Of a stretch of 44,389 nt of DNA, positions 36,382 through 44,389 are shown piece by piece; positions within the stretch are counted from its first letter, which is position 1; each line of letters begins with the position of its first letter. This DNA is from Rhodocyclaceae bacterium (lineage in GTDB: Bacteria; Pseudomonadota; Gammaproteobacteria; Burkholderiales; Rhodocyclaceae). The stretch covers positions 1 to 44,389 of the forward strand of contig JAQTZQ010000013.1 of assembly GCA_028687645.1 (NCBI GenBank). The letters run 5' to 3'. The notes below the pieces were generated by a model. That model did no database searches, had not been told where the DNA came from, and was given only the letters and a program-made list of their open reading frames with translations. The position numbers were made by a program, and so were the translations under genes.

Positions 36382-37806
36382 TTAGCCTTTGTTACTGGCT
36401 GGGTCTTGCCAACCGCCACCCAAAGCCTTGAACAGATCAACCGACGCACCCAAACGGTTTTTACGGCTGGCCAGATACAACAGTTGCGCCGTATTTAGCG
36501 TGCGTTGTGTGTCGAGCAGGTCGCTGTAACCCGAGTAGCCGCTGTCGTAGCGTTTTTGCGCCAGATTGAAGGCACGTTTCGATGCTTCAACCTGGGCGGC
36601 AAAGGCGGCTTCTTCGTTGGCGAATTCGTGCAGATTGACGATGGCGTCGCTGACTTCGCGGAAGGCGGTTTGCAGGGTTTTACGGTAGTTGGCGACATTT
36701 TCGGCTTGCGCTGCCGTGGCCTGATCGACGCGTGCGCCGGTGCGGCCCGCGTCGAAAATTGGCATGGTCAGGCCGATGGCGGCAGTCCAGATGCCGGCGC
36801 TGCTGGTGAACAGGTTGGAGAGCGCGGCGCTTTCGCTGCCATAGAGGCCGGTCAGGCCGATGGCCGGAAAATAGGCAGCTTTGGCGACGCCGATCCGGGC
36901 GTTGGCGGCGATCAGTTTTTCCTCCGCCTGACGCACATCCGGGCGCGCTTCGAGTAGCGATGAAGGCAGGCCGGTGGGTGGCGTTGGCGGCAGCGGCAAT
37001 TGCTCAAGGCTGGCGCTGGCGATCTTCAGGCCGGGTTGGCCGCTGAGCAGGCCAATCTGGTTTTCTGACAGCGCGCGCAGGCGTTTGAACTGACTCCACT
37101 GGCCCTGGGCGGCGTTCAACTGGCTTTCGGCCTGGGCTAGTTCGAGGCCGGAGGCGCTGCCGGCATCAAGGCGGGCTTGTACAATTTTCAGCGATTCCTG
37201 ACGGGATGCCAGCGTTTGCCGGGTGACTTCGAGTTGTGCTTCGTTGCTGCGCAAAGCCAGATACTCATTAACCAGCTGGCCGATCAGGGTGAGTTGAATA
37301 CTGTCACGGCCAAAACGGCTGGCCAGCATTTCGGCGCGGGCGACTTCGTTGCTGCGCCGGACGCGGCCCCAGAGATCGACCTCGTAGCTTAACGAAAGGG
37401 CGGCGCGGCGGTTGTTGTAGGTGGCGGAACCGCTGTTTTGGCCACTGAAGGTTTCACCGCTGATCCGGTTGCGGCTGCCGTTGGCGGCGAGACCGATGGA
37501 TGGGTAAAGCTCGGCACCGGCTTCGCGCGCTGCCGCTTCACCGGCTTCAAGGCGGGCGAGGGCGGCTTGTAGATCCTGATTGGCAGCCAGCGTTTGCTGG
37601 ACCAGTTGATTCAGCGTGGCATCGTTGAACAGCGTCCACCATTCGGGATTGATTGGTGCGACAGCTTGCGCTGTGGCGGTTGCTTCCTTGTGCTGCTCAG
37701 GCAGCGTTGAGCTCGGGCGAGCATAGTCCGGGCCGACCGCACAGCCGGCGAGGAAGATTGTTACGGTCAACGCCAAAAACAGGCGATTTTTTTTGAAGGC
37801 GGGCAT
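36382..37806 (-). CDS. NodT/OprM-type outer-membrane efflux lipoprotein
   Basis: Outer-membrane channel of a tripartite RND exporter. The 474 residues begin with a lipobox (FLALTVTIFLAGC, acylated C22), then the family opening AVGPDYARPSSTLP and two OEP (TolC-like) repeats rich in Ala/Leu/Gln helices (about residues 60-250 and 270-460). It is the third gene of the operon and overlaps the pump gene by one base. The TAA stop is at 36382-36384, on the right flank of the MITE-like palindrome. Confidence 0.93.
   Translation of the reverse strand: MPAFKKNRLFLALTVTIFLAGCAVGPDYARPSSTLPEQHKEATATAQAVAPINPEWWTLFNDATLNQLVQQTLAANQDLQAALARLEAGEAAAREAGAELYPSIGLAANGSRNRISGETFSGQNSGSATYNNRRAALSLSYEVDLWGRVRRSNEVARAEMLASRFGRDSIQLTLIGQLVNEYLALRSNEAQLEVTRQTLASRQESLKIVQARLDAGSASGLELAQAESQLNAAQGQWSQFKRLRALSENQIGLLSGQPGLKIASASLEQLPLPPTPPTGLPSSLLEARPDVRQAEEKLIAANARIGVAKAAYFPAIGLTGLYGSESAALSNLFTSSAGIWTAAIGLTMPIFDAGRTGARVDQATAAQAENVANYRKTLQTAFREVSDAIVNLHEFANEEAAFAAQVEASKRAFNLAQKRYDSGYSGYSDLLDTQRTLNTAQLLYLASRKNRLGASVDLFKALGGGWQDPASNKG
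37760..37771 (+). repeat. copy 4 of the 12-mer GTTACGGTCAAC
   Basis: Exact copy in the signal-peptide region of the NodT-type gene, on the strand opposite to that gene and so in a different codon context from copies 1 and 3. Confidence 0.6.
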
Positions 37807-40800
37807 TAGTTTTTCTCCGTCGTCGAGTCGTGGTCATCACCGGCCAGGGCCATTTGTTTGCCGCGTTCGAGCCAGGTGAAGAAGAGCGGAATGAAAATGG
37901 TGGCGATGAAGGTGGCGGCGATCATCCCGGCGAAGACACCGGTGCCCATCGACTGCCGCGCTGCTGCACCGGCGCCACTGGCCTTGACCAGCGGGAAAAC
38001 ACCGAGCACGAACGCCAGCGATGTCATCACAATTGGCCGCAGACGCAGGCGGGCGGCGGCCATTGCGGCATCGACCACATTCATCCCCTCGGCGTATTTC
38101 TGGGCGGCGAATTCGACAATCAGGATGGCGTTTTTCGACGCCAAACCAATCAGCACGACCAGACCAATCTGGAAGTAGATGTCGTTCGGCATGCCGCGCA
38201 GCCAGATCGCCGTCAGCGCGCCCATCAGGGCGAACGGTACGGCCATGACGACGGCGACCGGCAGCGACCATTTTTCATATTGGGCAGCCAGAATCAGGAA
38301 GACCATGATGATGGCGAAGACGAATGCCTGCATTGACGAGCCGGAGCTGCGCTTTTCCTGGAAAGCCTGACCGGTCCAGGCGATTTGATACCCGCTGGGC
38401 AGGGTGGCGGCGACTTCTTCGACAATCCGGATCGCATCGCCCGAACTGACGCCCGGCTTGCTGTCACCCATGATTTTGGCAGCAACGAAGCCGTTGAAGC
38501 GCTCAACTTGTTCCGGGCCGACAATACGCTTGATCGTGCTCACTGCCGAGAGCGGAATCATTGCGCTGCTGGTGCTGCTTCGTACATAAACCTTGGTCAG
38601 ATCGTCCGGCTTCATGCGGTAGCTGGCTTCGGCCTGCAATTGCACGCGGTAAACCCGGCCTGCCTTGTTGAAGTCATTGACGTACAGCGCGCCCATCGTG
38701 CTTTGCAGCGACTCGTAAATGCTGGCCAGCGGGATGCCGAGCGCCATGGCTTTCGGCTCATCGACCTCAACGAAAAGCTGCGGCACGGTGGGGCGGAAGA
38801 AGGTGCTGATGCGGGTGAATTCCGGGTGCTTTTGCAAATCGGCGATGAAGCTTTGGGTGACTTCATTCAGCTTTTTGGTATCACCATCAATCCGGTTTTG
38901 CACATAGACCTCGAAGCCGCCCGCTGTCCCCAGCCCCATAATCGGCGGCGGGTTGAAGACCAGCGCCATGCCGTCCGGCTGCATCATACCCATGCCCATG
39001 AACTTGCCAGCGAGATCCTGCGCCTTGGCCTGACGTTCGCTCCAGTCCTTGAGCGGAATGAAGATGGTGCCGGCGTTGGGCTTGTTGCCGCCGCCAATCA
39101 GGTCGAAGCCGGAAACGACAAAGGTGTGCTTGACGGCAGGGTCCTGCGCCACCATCTGGCGCATGTTTTCACCGGTCGTCGCGGTGCGCTTGAGGGTCGC
39201 ACCATCGGGCAGCATCAGCGCCGAAATCAAGTAACCTTGGTCTTCGGAGGGCACGAAGCTGCCGGGAATAATGCGGAACAACATCACGGTCAACCCGATA
39301 ACCAAGGCAAAAATGATGCCGCCGATCACGCCATGCTTGAGCGTAAAGCCGACCGTGCGGGTGTAGGAATTAGTAAAGCGTTCGAACAGGCGGTTGAAGG
39401 GGCGAAACAGTTTGTGCTCGGTGTGCTGGGCCTTGAGCAGCAGGGCGCAGAGTGCCGGCGTCAGCGTCAGCGCGACGACACCGGAAAGCACCACGGCCAC
39501 CGCGACGGTGACGGCGAACTGCTTGTAAAGCTGGCCGGCAATGCCGCCGAGGAAGGCGACTGGCACGAACACCGCACAAAGCACCAGCACGATGGCGACC
39601 AGCGCGCCTTGTACCTGCTGCATGGCTTTAATTGCGGCGTCACGCGGCGATAGCTTTTCTTCCGCCATCAGCCGTTCGACGTTCTCCAGCACGACAATCG
39701 CGTCATCGACGACGATACCAATCGCCAGCACCATCGCAAACAGCGTCAGCGTGTTGATCGAGAAACCGAATAGCCAGAGGCCGGCGAAAGTGCCGATTAG
39801 CGAAATCGGCACGGCAACCATCGGAATCAGTGTCGCGCGCCAGCTTTGCAGGAAGATATAGACGACGGCGAGGACGAGAATCATCGCTTCGATCAGCGTT
39901 TTGACCACTTCGCTGATTGAGGCAGAAACGAAGAGCGTGGTGTCGAAGGGAATGACGTAACCCATGCCTTCGGGGAATTTTTTCTTCAACGTTTCCATCT
40001 TGCCGCGCACTGCTTCGGCAACTTCCAGCGCGTTGGCGCCGGTTTGCAGGAAGACACCCATGGCGATGGTTGGCTGGCCGTCCAGCGTCACGCTCTGGTC
40101 GTAGCTGTAGGCGCCGAGTTCGATGCGCGCAACGTCCTTCAGGCGCAACATACCGCCGGGGCCGCTGGCGCGGATGACGATATTGCCAAACTCTTCCGGC
40201 GTCAGCAGGCGACCTTTGGCGGTTACCGTATAAACCAGTTGCTGGTCGCTTGGCGCTGGTTCCTGACCGATTTTGCCCGCCGCGTTCTGGGCGTTTTGCG
40301 CCTTGATTGCGGTCGAAATGTCGCTGGCGGTCAGGCCGAGTTGCGCCATGCGGTCCGGCTTCAACCAGACGCGCATCGAGTAATCCTGGGCGCCGAAGAT
40401 GGTTACGTCGCCAACACCCTTGACCCGCTTCAACTCGTCAACAATGTTCAGACTGGCGTAGTTGGAGAGGAAAAGCGTGTTGTAACGGCCCTTGTCGGAC
40501 TCCAGTGCGACGACTTGCAGAATGTCGTTTGAGCGCTTCTGGACCAACACCCCATTACGTCGCACCTCTTCCGGCAGGCGCGGCTCGGCGGCTTTGACGC
40601 GATTATTGACGTTGACCGAAGCAATATCGACATTGGTGCCCACGTCAAAGGTGGCGGTAATCGTTACCGTGCCATTGGCGGTGGCAGATGAGGTGAAATA
40701 CGACAGATTCTCAACCCCGTTCAACTGCTCCTCAATCGGTGCAGCGACCGTTTTGGCCAGGGTTTCGGCGGAAGCGCCCGGATAGGTGGCGGAGATCAAA

Positions 40801-40928
40801 ACCGTCGGCGGGGCGATTTGCGGGTATTGCGCAATCGGCAATACCTGCGAGGCCACCAGCCCGGCAAGCACAATAATGATTGAGATGACCGACGCGAAAA
40901 TTGGTCGATTAATAAAGAATTTCGACAT
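37806..40928 (-). CDS. RND multidrug efflux pump (HAE1 family, AcrB-like)
   Basis: Inner-membrane proton-driven drug exporter. The 1040 residues show the AcrB architecture: N-terminal MSKFFINRPIFASVISIIIVLAG, two large periplasmic loops and twelve membrane helices. The proton-relay aspartates are in GIVVDDAIVVLENVERL (about residues 405-415), and the HAE1 motifs GxSxETLxxxVxxPIE-like and GNxxRxxxG-like regions are present. It begins 9 bases after the fusion-protein gene, with AAGGAG upstream, and overlaps the outer-membrane gene, so the three are co-expressed. Substrate range cannot be read from the sequence. Confidence 0.95.
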   Translation of the reverse strand: MSKFFINRPIFASVISIIIVLAGLVASQVLPIAQYPQIAPPTVLISATYPGASAETLAKTVAAPIEEQLNGVENLSYFTSSATANGTVTITATFDVGTNVDIASVNVNNRVKAAEPRLPEEVRRNGVLVQKRSNDILQVVALESDKGRYNTLFLSNYASLNIVDELKRVKGVGDVTIFGAQDYSMRVWLKPDRMAQLGLTASDISTAIKAQNAQNAAGKIGQEPAPSDQQLVYTVTAKGRLLTPEEFGNIVIRASGPGGMLRLKDVARIELGAYSYDQSVTLDGQPTIAMGVFLQTGANALEVAEAVRGKMETLKKKFPEGMGYVIPFDTTLFVSASISEVVKTLIEAMILVLAVVYIFLQSWRATLIPMVAVPISLIGTFAGLWLFGFSINTLTLFAMVLAIGIVVDDAIVVLENVERLMAEEKLSPRDAAIKAMQQVQGALVAIVLVLCAVFVPVAFLGGIAGQLYKQFAVTVAVAVVLSGVVALTLTPALCALLLKAQHTEHKLFRPFNRLFERFTNSYTRTVGFTLKHGVIGGIIFALVIGLTVMLFRIIPGSFVPSEDQGYLISALMLPDGATLKRTATTGENMRQMVAQDPAVKHTFVVSGFDLIGGGNKPNAGTIFIPLKDWSERQAKAQDLAGKFMGMGMMQPDGMALVFNPPPIMGLGTAGGFEVYVQNRIDGDTKKLNEVTQSFIADLQKHPEFTRISTFFRPTVPQLFVEVDEPKAMALGIPLASIYESLQSTMGALYVNDFNKAGRVYRVQLQAEASYRMKPDDLTKVYVRSSTSSAMIPLSAVSTIKRIVGPEQVERFNGFVAAKIMGDSKPGVSSGDAIRIVEEVAATLPSGYQIAWTGQAFQEKRSSGSSMQAFVFAIIMVFLILAAQYEKWSLPVAVVMAVPFALMGALTAIWLRGMPNDIYFQIGLVVLIGLASKNAILIVEFAAQKYAEGMNVVDAAMAAARLRLRPIVMTSLAFVLGVFPLVKASGAGAAARQSMGTGVFAGMIAATFIATIFIPLFFTWLERGKQMALAGDDHDSTTEKN

Positions 40929-40937
40929 GACCGCTCC

Positions 40938-42095
40938 TTAACCCTGCTTGGCCGGTGCTGCCGGTGCTGCCGGTGCTGCCGGTGCTGCCGCTGGTGCAGT
41001 GGCAGGCGCGCCAGGAACGGCAGGCGGATGCGGGGCCACCGGTGCGCCGGGGCGCAGTTTCATCAGGTTGTCGATAATTACCTTGTCGCCGGCCTTCAAA
41101 CCACCGAGCACGACCCAGTCCTTGCCCAGCCATTCACCAGCCTGAATCGGGCGTGGCGTCACTTTGTCGCCTTCGCCAGCCAGCATGACCAGCGCACCCT
41201 GCTCGGTCTGCATGACAGCCGATTGAGGCACTAGGAAAACGCCATCGCGCTCGCCAGTCAGCAGACGGATACGTACAAACTGGCCGGGCAACAACTGGTT
41301 ATCCGGATTGCTGAATTCAGCACGCAAAGCCTGAGTGCCCAAGGTGGTATCAATATTGGAGGCGAGAAAATTCAGTTTGCCGGGCTGGCTATAAATACTG
41401 CCATTGGCCATCAGCAACTGGATGCCGGTGATATTTTTGGCCGAAATGCGGCCACCGGGGAATTTGGCGAGATCACTTTCGCCCAGGCTGAAGCGCACCC
41501 ACATCGGATTCAACTGGTAGATGGAGGTGAGCAGGCTGTCGCTGCCGACGGTCAGCAGATTTCCTTCCGACTTGGCGGCGCGACCAGTGGTGCCGGCCAC
41601 CGGGGCGGTGACCGTGGTCCACGCCAGATTCAGCTCGGCCTGACGCAATGCGGCCTGAGCGATGGCATTATTTGAAGCGGCATCGTCGTATTCCTTCTGG
41701 CTGATGGCTTTCGATTCGATCAGGCTTTTTAGACGATTCATCTCCCGGCTGGCTTGATCTGCCTTGGCGCGGGCCTCGCTCAAGGCGATTTCGTAGCTGG
41801 AGCGATCAATCTGGAACAGCGCTTGCCCGGCCTTCACCGTTTCGCCTTCCTGATACAGCCGTTTGAGCAGAATGCCGCCCACCCGTGCACGGACTTCGGT
41901 TTCACGCGCACCTTCGGTTTGCGCCATGATTTCAATCGAGGTCGGGATTTTCTGCGGCTGGACTTCCAGTACCGTGACCGGCATCGGCCCCATCTTCGGT
42001 GGCCCTGCTGGTTTACTGTCCGAGCAGGCGCTCAGGGTGGCGGCAATGACAAGAACAGAAAGGGCAGTGCGCTGAAACAGGGGGCGGGAAGTCAT
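40938..42095 (-). CDS. RND efflux membrane fusion protein (AcrA-like)
   Basis: Periplasmic adaptor linking pump and outer-membrane channel. I chose the start MTSRPLFQRT at 42095 because GGAG lies 8 bases upstream and the signal peptide follows at once; in-frame codons further upstream pass through the promoter. The 385 residues contain a lipobox (VIAATLSAC, C24), the lipoyl/hairpin region (EVRARVGGILLKRLYQEGETVKAGQALFQID, about 70-100), a coiled-coil hairpin and beta-barrel domains. The C-terminus is an unusual Ala/Pro tail encoded by a 9-bp tandem repeat. Confidence 0.93.
   Translation of the reverse strand: MTSRPLFQRTALSVLVIAATLSACSDSKPAGPPKMGPMPVTVLEVQPQKIPTSIEIMAQTEGARETEVRARVGGILLKRLYQEGETVKAGQALFQIDRSSYEIALSEARAKADQASREMNRLKSLIESKAISQKEYDDAASNNAIAQAALRQAELNLAWTTVTAPVAGTTGRAAKSEGNLLTVGSDSLLTSIYQLNPMWVRFSLGESDLAKFPGGRISAKNITGIQLLMANGSIYSQPGKLNFLASNIDTTLGTQALRAEFSNPDNQLLPGQFVRIRLLTGERDGVFLVPQSAVMQTEQGALVMLAGEGDKVTPRPIQAGEWLGKDWVVLGGLKAGDKVIIDNLMKLRPGAPVAPHPPAVPGAPATAPAAAPAAPAAPAAPAKQG
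40951..40989. repeat. 9-bp tandem repeat in the fusion-protein tail
   Basis: Four perfect copies of GCCGGTGCT (40951-40986) followed by a variant. On the coding strand this gives repeating Ala-Pro-Ala-type triplets near the C-terminus. The unit keeps the frame, so copy-number changes would only lengthen or shorten the tail. Confidence 0.85.
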
Positions 42096-42125
42096 GGGAA
42101 TTGCTCCATCGGGAATGTTTGCGGT

Positions 42126-42153
42126 ATTATATACATTCACGGATGTATGTAAA
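42126..42153 (-). promoter_or_regulatory. promoter of the RND operon with AcrR-box-like operator
   Basis: On the minus strand, TTTACA (42153-42148), a 16-base spacer and TATAAT (42131-42126) form a strong promoter. A palindrome with half-sites TATACAT and ATGTATGTA (42128-42151) fills the space between the boxes. From memory of the E. coli AcrR operator, about 19 of 24 positions agree. Binding here would block the pump promoter; the divergent regulator gene starts 59 bases away. Confidence 0.85.
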
Positions 42154-42209
42154 TCTTTTTTAGCAGTCGCCAAGATGACTTACCATTTACAAAACGGTGG
42201 GAGAAATTA

Positions 42210-42827
42210 ATGGTCAGAAAGACCAAAGATGAAGCGGAAAAAACGCGTAAGGATCTGATTGAGGCAGCGCGCCGGGTGTTTCATCAGTGCGGGGTTAGCC
42301 GCTCAACGCTGGAAAAAATCGCCAAGGAAGCCGGCGTCACGCGCGGCGCGGTGTACTGGCATTTCAAGGACAAGGCAGAGTTGTTTTTTGCCATGCGCGA
42401 GGATGTTTTCATCCCGATGGTTGAGCGCACCGATTCCTTCCTGCTTTCTGAGGCTTACGACAATCCTCTCGACGCCATTGAAGCCTCGCTCAAGGAATTT
42501 TTTCGCGTACTCGACGATTGCCTGATCGTCCGCGAAGTATTCGAAATCATGATTTCACGCTGCGAATATGTTGATGAATTCGCCAGCGTGCAGGAAGAGG
42601 TAGGCCGCCCGGCGCAGGAGTTTCTGCACAAGATGGAAAGCGTGTATCAGCGCGCTGCTGACAAGGGCATGTTGCGCACAGGCCTTGATCCGCTTGAATC
42701 TGCGCGCGACACCTGGGCGTTTACCAGCGGCATGTTGCACCTGCTCCTCGGTTGCCAGATGAACCAAGGGCTGGATCAGGAAATTCCCCGGATGATTTCG
42801 ACGCATATGTCCTTGCGTCGGCGGTAA
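42210..42827 (+). CDS. TetR-family repressor of the efflux operon (AcrR/TtgR-like)
   Basis: The 205-residue TetR-type protein has an N-terminal HTH (about residues 12-58: RKDLIEAARRVFHQCGVSRSTLEKIAKEAGVTRGAVYWHFKDKAELF) and a C-terminal ligand-binding domain of the AcrR/TtgR subfamily (EVFEIMISRCEYVDEFASV, DTWAFTSGMLHLLL). ATG 42210 is preceded by GGGAGAA. It is divergent from the RND operon, with an AcrR-like operator between them, so drug-released repression of the pump, and perhaps of itself, is the likely role. It is convergent with the following kinase gene, with 18 bases between and no terminator seen. Confidence 0.93.
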   Translation: MVRKTKDEAEKTRKDLIEAARRVFHQCGVSRSTLEKIAKEAGVTRGAVYWHFKDKAELFFAMREDVFIPMVERTDSFLLSEAYDNPLDAIEASLKEFFRVLDDCLIVREVFEIMISRCEYVDEFASVQEEVGRPAQEFLHKMESVYQRAADKGMLRTGLDPLESARDTWAFTSGMLHLLLGCQMNQGLDQEIPRMISTHMSLRRR

Positions 42828-42845
42828 CTTGTCATCACCTGCTGT

Positions 42846-44389
42846 TCAATGACCCGGCTTCTCCAGCCACTTCAGCAAGGATTCATAGAGCAACTCCGGG
42901 ATAACCGGCTTGGCAATGAAGTCATCCATCCCGGCGGCGAAGCACTGATCCTTGTTCTCGGCAAAGGCATTTGCCGTCATCGCCAGAATGGGCGTTGTTT
43001 CGCACTCAGGTAGTTGCCGGATCTGTCGTGTCGCATCCAGGCCGTCCAGTACCGGCATCTGCATGTCCATCAGGATCGCGGCGTAGTTGGCAGCATGGGC
43101 CTTCGCCACGGCTTCACGGCCATTCTCAGCGAGGTCAACGATGAGGCCGACCTCTTCTAGCAGCATCTGGGCAATTTCCCGGTTGGTCGGTTCGTCTTCA
43201 GCCAGCAAGATGCGCTTGCCGGCATATTTACGTTGTATCGCCTTCTCAGCGCTATCAGCTCCGGCCTCGGCCGTATTCTCAACAGAATATTGCCCCTTCC
43301 TGAGTACGGCGGTGAACCAGAAGGTGCTGCCCTTGCCTTCGGCACTACTCACCCCGGCAGCGCCGCCCATCACTTCGGCGATCTTCTTGGTGATCGCCAG
43401 ACCGAGGCCGGTGCCGCCGTACTTGCGGGTGGTTGTGTTGTCAGCCTGCTCGAAGGCGGCGAAGAGTTTTGACAGGGCGTCTGGGGCGATGCCAATACCG
43501 CTATCCTCGACTTCGAAGCGCAGGGTGGCGCTTGTATCGGTCTGCGATACTTCCTTTACTCTCAGAATGATGTGGCCGGTCTCGGTGAACTTGAGGGCAT
43601 TGGCGGCGTAATTGAGTAATGCTTGCTGCAAGCGAGTTGGATCACCATGGAGGTTGTGGGGCAGAGATTCGGTTTCAGTGAAGAAGCGCAGCCCTTTGCT
43701 GCGCGCCTTTTCACCGAGCATGGAGGTGATGTTGCCAAGCATGGCTTCGATATGAATCGGTGCATCATCCAGCGTAAACTTGCCGGCTTCGATCTTGGAG
43801 AGGTCGAGCACGGCATTGATGATTTCGAGCAGATGATTGCCGGCCCCTTCAATCTTGTCGAGCTTGTCGGCCTGCTGCGGGGTCAATCCACTACGGCGCA
43901 GGATGTATGCCATGCCGGTGATGGCATTCAAAGGGGTGCGGATTTCGTGACTCATATTGGCCAGGAAGGCGCTCTTGGCGACGTTGGCGGTTTCTGCTGC
44001 TTCTTTTGCCAAGGCCAGTTCCTGGGTGCGATTGGTGACCAGTTCTTCGAGATGGTCGCGGTGCTGTTTCAATTCGGCTTCGGCTTGTTTGCGTTCGCTG
44101 ATGTCAATGCCGACGCCAAGCAGATAGGCGCCACCATCGATCACCATACGGGTGCCGCTAAAGAGGTAGGGTATGCCTTGTCCATACCGATCCTGAAATA
44201 AAGCCTCGATACTTGTCGTGCCATCCCGGAAAGTCTCCTCCATGGCCGCAGCAATTCGTACCTGATCCAGTCCGGAGAAAAAGTCAGGCCCATGCATCGT
44301 CGCCAGTTCGTCGTCGCTGTAGCCGGTTATCTCGTTGAAATGCTTATTCCAGCGCACAAATCGACCGCTGGCATCGAACAAGTAAAAAA
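42846..44389 (-). CDS. hybrid sensor histidine kinase, 5' end beyond the window
   Basis: At least 513 residues, open to the window edge; a TTG at 44381 is inside the gene, since the frame upstream (FYLFDASGRFVRW) continues a PAS domain. The order is PAS (ending EAELKQHRDHLEELV), coiled-coil, HisKA with FLANMSHEIRTPLNA (phospho-His), HATPase_c (NYAANALKFTETG, DSGIGIAPD, GGTGLGLAITKK) and a receiver with phospho-Asp in ILMDMQMPVLDG. No Hpt domain is present. It is clearly related to the kinase at 30683-33271, from the linker onward, but differs in sensor input as far as visible. Confidence 0.92.
   Translation of the reverse strand, partial: FYLFDASGRFVRWNKHFNEITGYSDDELATMHGPDFFSGLDQVRIAAAMEETFRDGTTSIEALFQDRYGQGIPYLFSGTRMVIDGGAYLLGVGIDISERKQAEAELKQHRDHLEELVTNRTQELALAKEAAETANVAKSAFLANMSHEIRTPLNAITGMAYILRRSGLTPQQADKLDKIEGAGNHLLEIINAVLDLSKIEAGKFTLDDAPIHIEAMLGNITSMLGEKARSKGLRFFTETESLPHNLHGDPTRLQQALLNYAANALKFTETGHIILRVKEVSQTDTSATLRFEVEDSGIGIAPDALSKLFAAFEQADNTTTRKYGGTGLGLAITKKIAEVMGGAAGVSSAEGKGSTFWFTAVLRKGQYSVENTAEAGADSAEKAIQRKYAGKRILLAEDEPTNREIAQMLLEEVGLIVDLAENGREAVAKAHAANYAAILMDMQMPVLDGLDATRQIRQLPECETTPILAMTANAFAENKDQCFAAGMDDFIAKPVIPELLYESLLKWLEKPGH

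Noticed and set aside
38385-39653. Long open frame (422 codons) on the plus strand
   Set aside because: It lies entirely antisense to the RND pump gene, whose protein is unmistakable. The translated product is His/Arg/Gln-rich with no family resemblance; it is an effect of GC-rich codon use.

Overview
The window looks like chromosome from a betaproteobacterium, most likely Rhodocyclales (Dechloromonas/Azonexus-like). This rests on gene order and protein character: ndk-rlmN-pilW-rodZ-ispG-hisS-yfgM-bamB-der-hfq-hflX-hflK-hflC-DUF2065-hisZ-purA is the conserved betaproteobacterial block. No phage, plasmid or integrase gene is visible, and no CRISPR array.

Layout. (1) 0.2-15.7 kb, plus strand: the housekeeping block above, mostly with start/stop overlaps. 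It is interrupted by two heptad-repeat hairpins, one in front of rlmN and one in front of hisS. (2) 15.7-17.0 kb, minus strand: an exported M23 peptidase and a small exported protein. (3) 17.2-24.4 kb, plus strand: a six-gene hydrogenase-4-like operon (hyfB, C, E, F, G, I). All four nickel-binding cysteines of its large subunit are replaced, so it is best read as an energy-converting-hydrogenase-related (Ehr) membrane complex and not as a hydrogenase. (4) 24.5-29.4 kb: tRNA-Leu(CAG) divergent from rnr, an HDOD protein, a hemerythrin with an unusual Cys insertion, and rlmB. (5) 29.5-30.6 kb: an ArsR-rhodanese regulator with a promoter/operator predicting a leaderless mRNA, then a DsrC/TusE-like one-cysteine protein with its own palindrome-covered promoter. 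(6) 30.7-36.3 kb: a Cache-PAS hybrid histidine kinase, divergent ppk2, a small membrane protein with an Mpo1-like histidine pattern, a small unknown protein and an alpha/beta hydrolase. (7) 36.3-42.8 kb: a MITE-like palindrome lying between two stop codons, then a tripartite RND efflux operon (membrane fusion protein, HAE1 pump, NodT-type outer-membrane factor). A divergent AcrR-type repressor faces it, and an AcrR-box-like operator fills the pump promoter. (8) 42.8 kb to the end: a second hybrid histidine kinase cut by the window edge.

How the genes work together: region 1 covers tRNA charging, isoprenoid synthesis, outer-membrane assembly, GTPases, the FtsH-modulating HflKC pair and histidine/purine synthesis. 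Region 3 probably couples an unknown redox reaction to ion movement. Region 5 is a sulfur-sensing and sulfur-handling neighbourhood. Region 7 is an inducible multidrug exporter with its regulator. The points most worth checking are the nickel-less Hyf-like complex, the leaderless ArsR-rhodanese promoter, the tRNA promoter embedded in the rnr start codon, the MITE-like palindrome and an over-represented 12-mer (GTTACGGTCAAC).
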